Source: Actinomycetota bacterium
Lineage (GTDB): Bacteria; Actinomycetota; UBA4738; G016210805
DNA: 8,053 bases
Direction: 5' to 3'
Assembly: GCA_016210805.1 (NCBI GenBank)
Contig: JACQTL010000371.1
Location: 1 to 8,053, forward strand
Shown: in pieces, positions 6,396 through 8,053 of the stretch
Layout of the letters: the number at the start of each line of letters is the position of its first letter
Numbering within the stretch: position 1 is the stretch's first letter
Program-made: the position numbers and the translations under genes
Notes under the pieces: generated by a model
The model's input: only the letters and a program-made list of their open reading frames with translations
What the model was told of the DNA's origin: nothing
The model's database searches: none

Positions 6396-7133
6396 CCGTT
6401 CGTCCGCCTCCCGCACCCACGTCCCGTCCTCGTCGCCGAATGAGGACCGGACGTGCAGCATCACGCCGTTCCCACGAGCGTACTCCACGCTCCGGAGCTG
6501 GAGGACCCTCGCCCCGCTCGCGGCGAGCTCGAGCATCTCCTCGTAGCTCACGGCGTGGAGCTTGCGGGCCTCGGGCTCGATGCGGGGATCGGCCGTGAAC
6601 ACCCCCGGCACGTCGGTGTAGATCTCGCAGAACTCGGCGCCCAGCGCGGCGGCGAGGGCCACCGCCGTGGTGTCCGAGCCCCCCCGGCCCAGGGTCGTGA
6701 CGTCGTAGGCCGTGGACACCCCCTGGAACCCGGCCACGATGACCACGTTCCCGGCCTCGAGGGCCTCCCGGATCCGGCCCGGGCGGATGTCGATGATCCG
6801 GGCCCGGCCGTGGCGCGTGTCGGTGATGATCCCGGCCTGGGAGCCCGTGTACGAGGCCGCCGGGACCCCCATGTCGTTGATGGCGATGGAAAGGAGCGAC
6901 ATGGCGATCCGCTCCCCCGCGGTGAGCAGGAGATCGAGCTCCCGCGGGGTGGGAAGGGCGGCGATCTCCCGGGCCATGACCATGAGCTCGTCGGTGGTGC
7001 GGCCCATCGCCGAGACCACCACGACGACGTCGTTCCCGGCCTCCCGGGCGCCGACGACGCGCCGGGCCACCGCCCGGATCCGCTCGGCGTCGGCGACGGA
7101 GGTGCCGCCGTACTTCTGGACGATGACCGGCAT
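5853..7133 (-). CDS. lysC: Aspartokinase, alpha subunit (with internal beta-subunit start)
   Basis: Phosphorylates aspartate with ATP to aspartyl-4-phosphate, the entry step to lysine, threonine and methionine. It has 426 residues. The kinase domain shows KYGGTSV (7-13), VVVSAMG (38-44), GERIAMSLLS (73-82), GFQG (135-138), TTLGRGGSDTTA (146-157) and YTDVPGVFTADPR (172-184). Two ACT domains follow, beginning at KVTVIGVPDRPG (263-274) and KVSLVGAGIRSDPG (341-354). This is the layout of the actinobacterial/Bacillus alpha2-beta2 enzymes usually inhibited by lysine together with threonine. The last about 24 residues are an alanine/glycine/glutamate-rich tail beyond the usual end. ATG 7133 has GGAAAGG (7142-7148) 8 bases upstream. 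It is the first gene of the operon with the zinc-ribbon gene and asd; its stop overlaps the next start by 4 bases. Confidence 0.97.
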   Translation of the reverse strand: MPVIVQKYGGTSVADAERIRAVARRVVGAREAGNDVVVVVSAMGRTTDELMVMAREIAALPTPRELDLLLTAGERIAMSLLSIAINDMGVPAASYTGSQAGIITDTRHGRARIIDIRPGRIREALEAGNVVIVAGFQGVSTAYDVTTLGRGGSDTTAVALAAALGAEFCEIYTDVPGVFTADPRIEPEARKLHAVSYEEMLELAASGARVLQLRSVEYARGNGVMLHVRSSFGDEDGTWVREADERMEKAIVSGVAHADNEAKVTVIGVPDRPGVAATIFRALADEGVSVDMIVQNVSHDGRTDVSFTSPKDDLPRIAGVMDRVAEEVGAEGHAADDGIAKVSLVGAGIRSDPGVAAAMFAALAEEGINIEMISTSSIRVSCVIRAEHAERAVRAIHARFNLAGEAGRRVHSPGAESADPGAEAAP

Positions 7134-7151
7134 GGGGGAGGCCTTTCCGGG

Positions 7152-7180
7152 GCTACGGCCGCTCGCCGCAAGAGCGTAGC
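7152..7180 (-). promoter_or_regulatory. Candidate lysC promoter with overlapping inverted repeat
   Basis: On the minus strand TACGCT (7173-7178) matches TANNNT. Transcription from about 7166 would give a leader of roughly 33 bases with the lysC Shine-Dalgarno. GCTACG (7152-7157) and CGTAGC (7175-7180) form a 6-bp inverted repeat with a 17-base spacer; the upstream arm overlaps the -10 box and the other lies in the leader. It could be an operator or simply chance. No good -35 box was found. Confidence 0.35.
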
Positions 7181-7195
7181 AGCGGATACGTGGCT

Positions 7196-7230
7196 CTCCG
7201 GGACCCCGGGCCGCCGGGCTATCCCCGGAG
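7196..7230 (-). terminator. GC-rich stem-loop at the end of the PlsY-like gene
   Basis: Two nested inverted repeats lie across the stop codon: CTCCGGG (7196-7202) with CCCGGAG (7224-7230), and inside it CCCGG (7205-7209) with CCGGG (7214-7218) around a four-base loop. It could terminate or attenuate transcription between the degV/plsY-like pair and lysC. There is no T-run downstream, so the call rests on structure and position only. Confidence 0.3.
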
Positions 7231-7866
7231 CGGGGGGCCGTCGCGGTCGAACACCATCCGGTAGAGGAGGGCCCTGGAAAGGCCCACCCGGGCCACCAGG
7301 CGACCGGACCCCTCCACCCTGCGGAGCAGGATCACGGCCAGGATCCCTGCCGCCATCAGGGCCAGGGCCGGGGGATCCCCCAGCGCGAGGACGACGGCCG
7401 GCATGAGGGCGAAGGCCGCGGTCGAGGCCGGCCCGGTGAGCCCCAGGGGGTATCCGGCCAGGATCGTCACCCCGGCCGCGACCATGGCCCACGGGACCAG
7501 GGCGAGGGTCGCCCCCGCCGCCGCGGCGAGCCCCCGGCCGGCGAAAGCCCGGGCGTACGGTGGGAACGAGTGCCCGGCCACCAGGAGGACCCCCACCGGG
7601 GCCAGCCAGGCCGGCGGAAGGTCGCCCACGAAGCGGGCGGCCAGGGCGTACCCGAAGGCCTTCAGCACGTCGGCGGTGGCCGCCACCGCCGCCCAGGCCC
7701 CGCCGGACCGCTCCTTCAGCAGCACGTGGGCGTCGCCCTCCGACCTGCTCCGGTCGGCCTCCCGGAACACGTCACCGGCCGAGCGGGCCCTGGCCACGAG
7801 CCAGGCGGATGGGAGGGTCCCGGCCAGGTAGGCCCCCAGGACCCACAGGGCCCGCCCGGCGTTCAA
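7219..7866 (-). CDS. Divergent PlsY-like membrane protein (glycerol-3-phosphate acyltransferase family)
   Basis: This is a 215-residue multi-pass membrane protein with the overall plan and length of PlsY, which transfers an acyl group from acyl-phosphate to glycerol-3-phosphate in the inner membrane. Family marks are the opening YLAGTLPSAWLVAR (13-26), GDVFRE (31-36), and GHSFPPYARAFAGRGLAAAAG (98-118), corresponding to 'GH.FP......GGKGVAT..G'. The catalytic motifs are poorly kept: 'SGN.G..N..R' is replaced by SEGDAHVLLKER (42-53), the GGKG lysine by arginine (AGRG, 109-112), and the C-terminal 'HR.NI.RL' by RRVEGSGRL (182-190). It may have changed substrate or lost activity. It starts with TTG 7866, which shares four bases (TTGA) with the stop of the DegV gene; a GGAGG at 7871-7875 is only 4 bases away, so translation is probably by coupling. 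Confidence 0.65.
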   Translation of the reverse strand: MNAGRALWVLGAYLAGTLPSAWLVARARSAGDVFREADRSRSEGDAHVLLKERSGGAWAAVAATADVLKAFGYALAARFVGDLPPAWLAPVGVLLVAGHSFPPYARAFAGRGLAAAAGATLALVPWAMVAAGVTILAGYPLGLTGPASTAAFALMPAVVLALGDPPALALMAAGILAVILLRRVEGSGRLVARVGLSRALLYRMVFDRDGPPLRG

Positions 7867-8053
7867 CCGCCCTCCGACCAGTACGCCACGCCAACCAGGC
7901 CGGGCCCGGTGTGCGCTCCCATGGCCGGGGTGAACTCGCTCACCACCCGCTCCACGACCTCCACGCGGCCGGCGATCCGGTCCAGGAGGTCGTGGGCGTC
8001 ATCGGGAGCGTTCGCGTGGAACGCGGCCACGTGCAGCCCGCCCCCCGCGGAGC
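7863..8053 (-). CDS. DegV/FakB-family fatty-acid-binding protein, C-terminal part
   Basis: Only the last 62 codons are in the window; the start lies beyond the right edge. The end EFTPAMGAHTGPGLVGVAYW (residues 40-59 of the visible part) matches the closing motif of DegV proteins, where 'G.H.GPG' lies near the carboxylate of the bound fatty acid. Preceding residues LHVAAFHANAPDDAHDLLDRI resemble the 'vHanA...A..L...i' helix-strand of the same domain. DegV proteins carry a fatty acid; in Firmicutes (FakB) they present it to the kinase FakA to form acyl-phosphate. No FakA is in the visible part. The gene ends inside the start codon of the PlsY-like gene, so the two are made together. Confidence 0.85.
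   Translation of the reverse strand, partial: SAGGGLHVAAFHANAPDDAHDLLDRIAGRVEVVERVVSEFTPAMGAHTGPGLVGVAYWSEGG

Noticed and set aside
5857..6420. Upstream extension of the zinc-ribbon frame to an earlier start within lysC
   Set aside because: It is the out-of-frame shadow of lysC and is low-complexity; the GTG at 5856 has a GGAGG and a clean GTGA overlap with the lysC stop.
1..8053. Mobile elements, CRISPR arrays, defence systems or riboswitches
   Set aside because: I saw no transposase, integrase, spaced direct repeats, terminal inverted repeats or long structured leaders. Intergenic gaps are all about 100 bases or less.

Overview
The window is about 8 kb of very GC-rich, tightly packed bacterial DNA. 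GC-rich third codon positions, frequent GTG/TTG starts, TANNNT -10 boxes placed 7-8 bases before start codons (leaderless genes) and an aspartokinase with a conserved internal start all point to Actinomycetota. The sequence alone does not fix the genus, and an uncultured lineage is plausible. No tRNA, rRNA, insertion sequence, integrase, attachment site, CRISPR array or replication origin was recognised.

Left part (1-2371): a 3'-truncated membrane protein of the polysaccharide flippase type is read leftwards. A multi-membrane GT-C glycosyltransferase, resembling polyprenol-phosphate-mannose-dependent enzymes, diverges from it. Together they suggest envelope glycan assembly. Middle (2340-4107): a secreted formylglycine-type sulfatase on the minus strand overlaps the end of the glycosyltransferase gene by 32 bp. 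Divergent from it is a small single-domain MazG-type pyrophosphohydrolase with a cysteine-rich tail, preceded by a leaderless promoter.

Right part (4118-8053): everything is on the minus strand. A DegV/FakB-type fatty-acid-binding protein (only its C-terminus is inside the window) is coupled by a 4-base stop/start overlap to a divergent PlsY-like membrane protein. After an 85-base gap with a candidate promoter comes the operon lysC, then a zinc-ribbon/single-membrane-segment protein of unknown function, then asd. Its joints are stop/start overlaps of 4 bases and 1 base. LysC and Asd catalyse the first two steps of the aspartate pathway (lysine/diaminopimelate, threonine, methionine). LysC appears to make a second regulatory subunit from an internal ATG.

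Most of the window is ordinary chromosomal housekeeping. The points worth a second look are the unknown membrane protein between lysC and asd, the PlsY-like protein that has lost the family's catalytic motifs yet is coupled to a DegV gene, the MazG protein with its cysteine tail, and the leaderless promoters.
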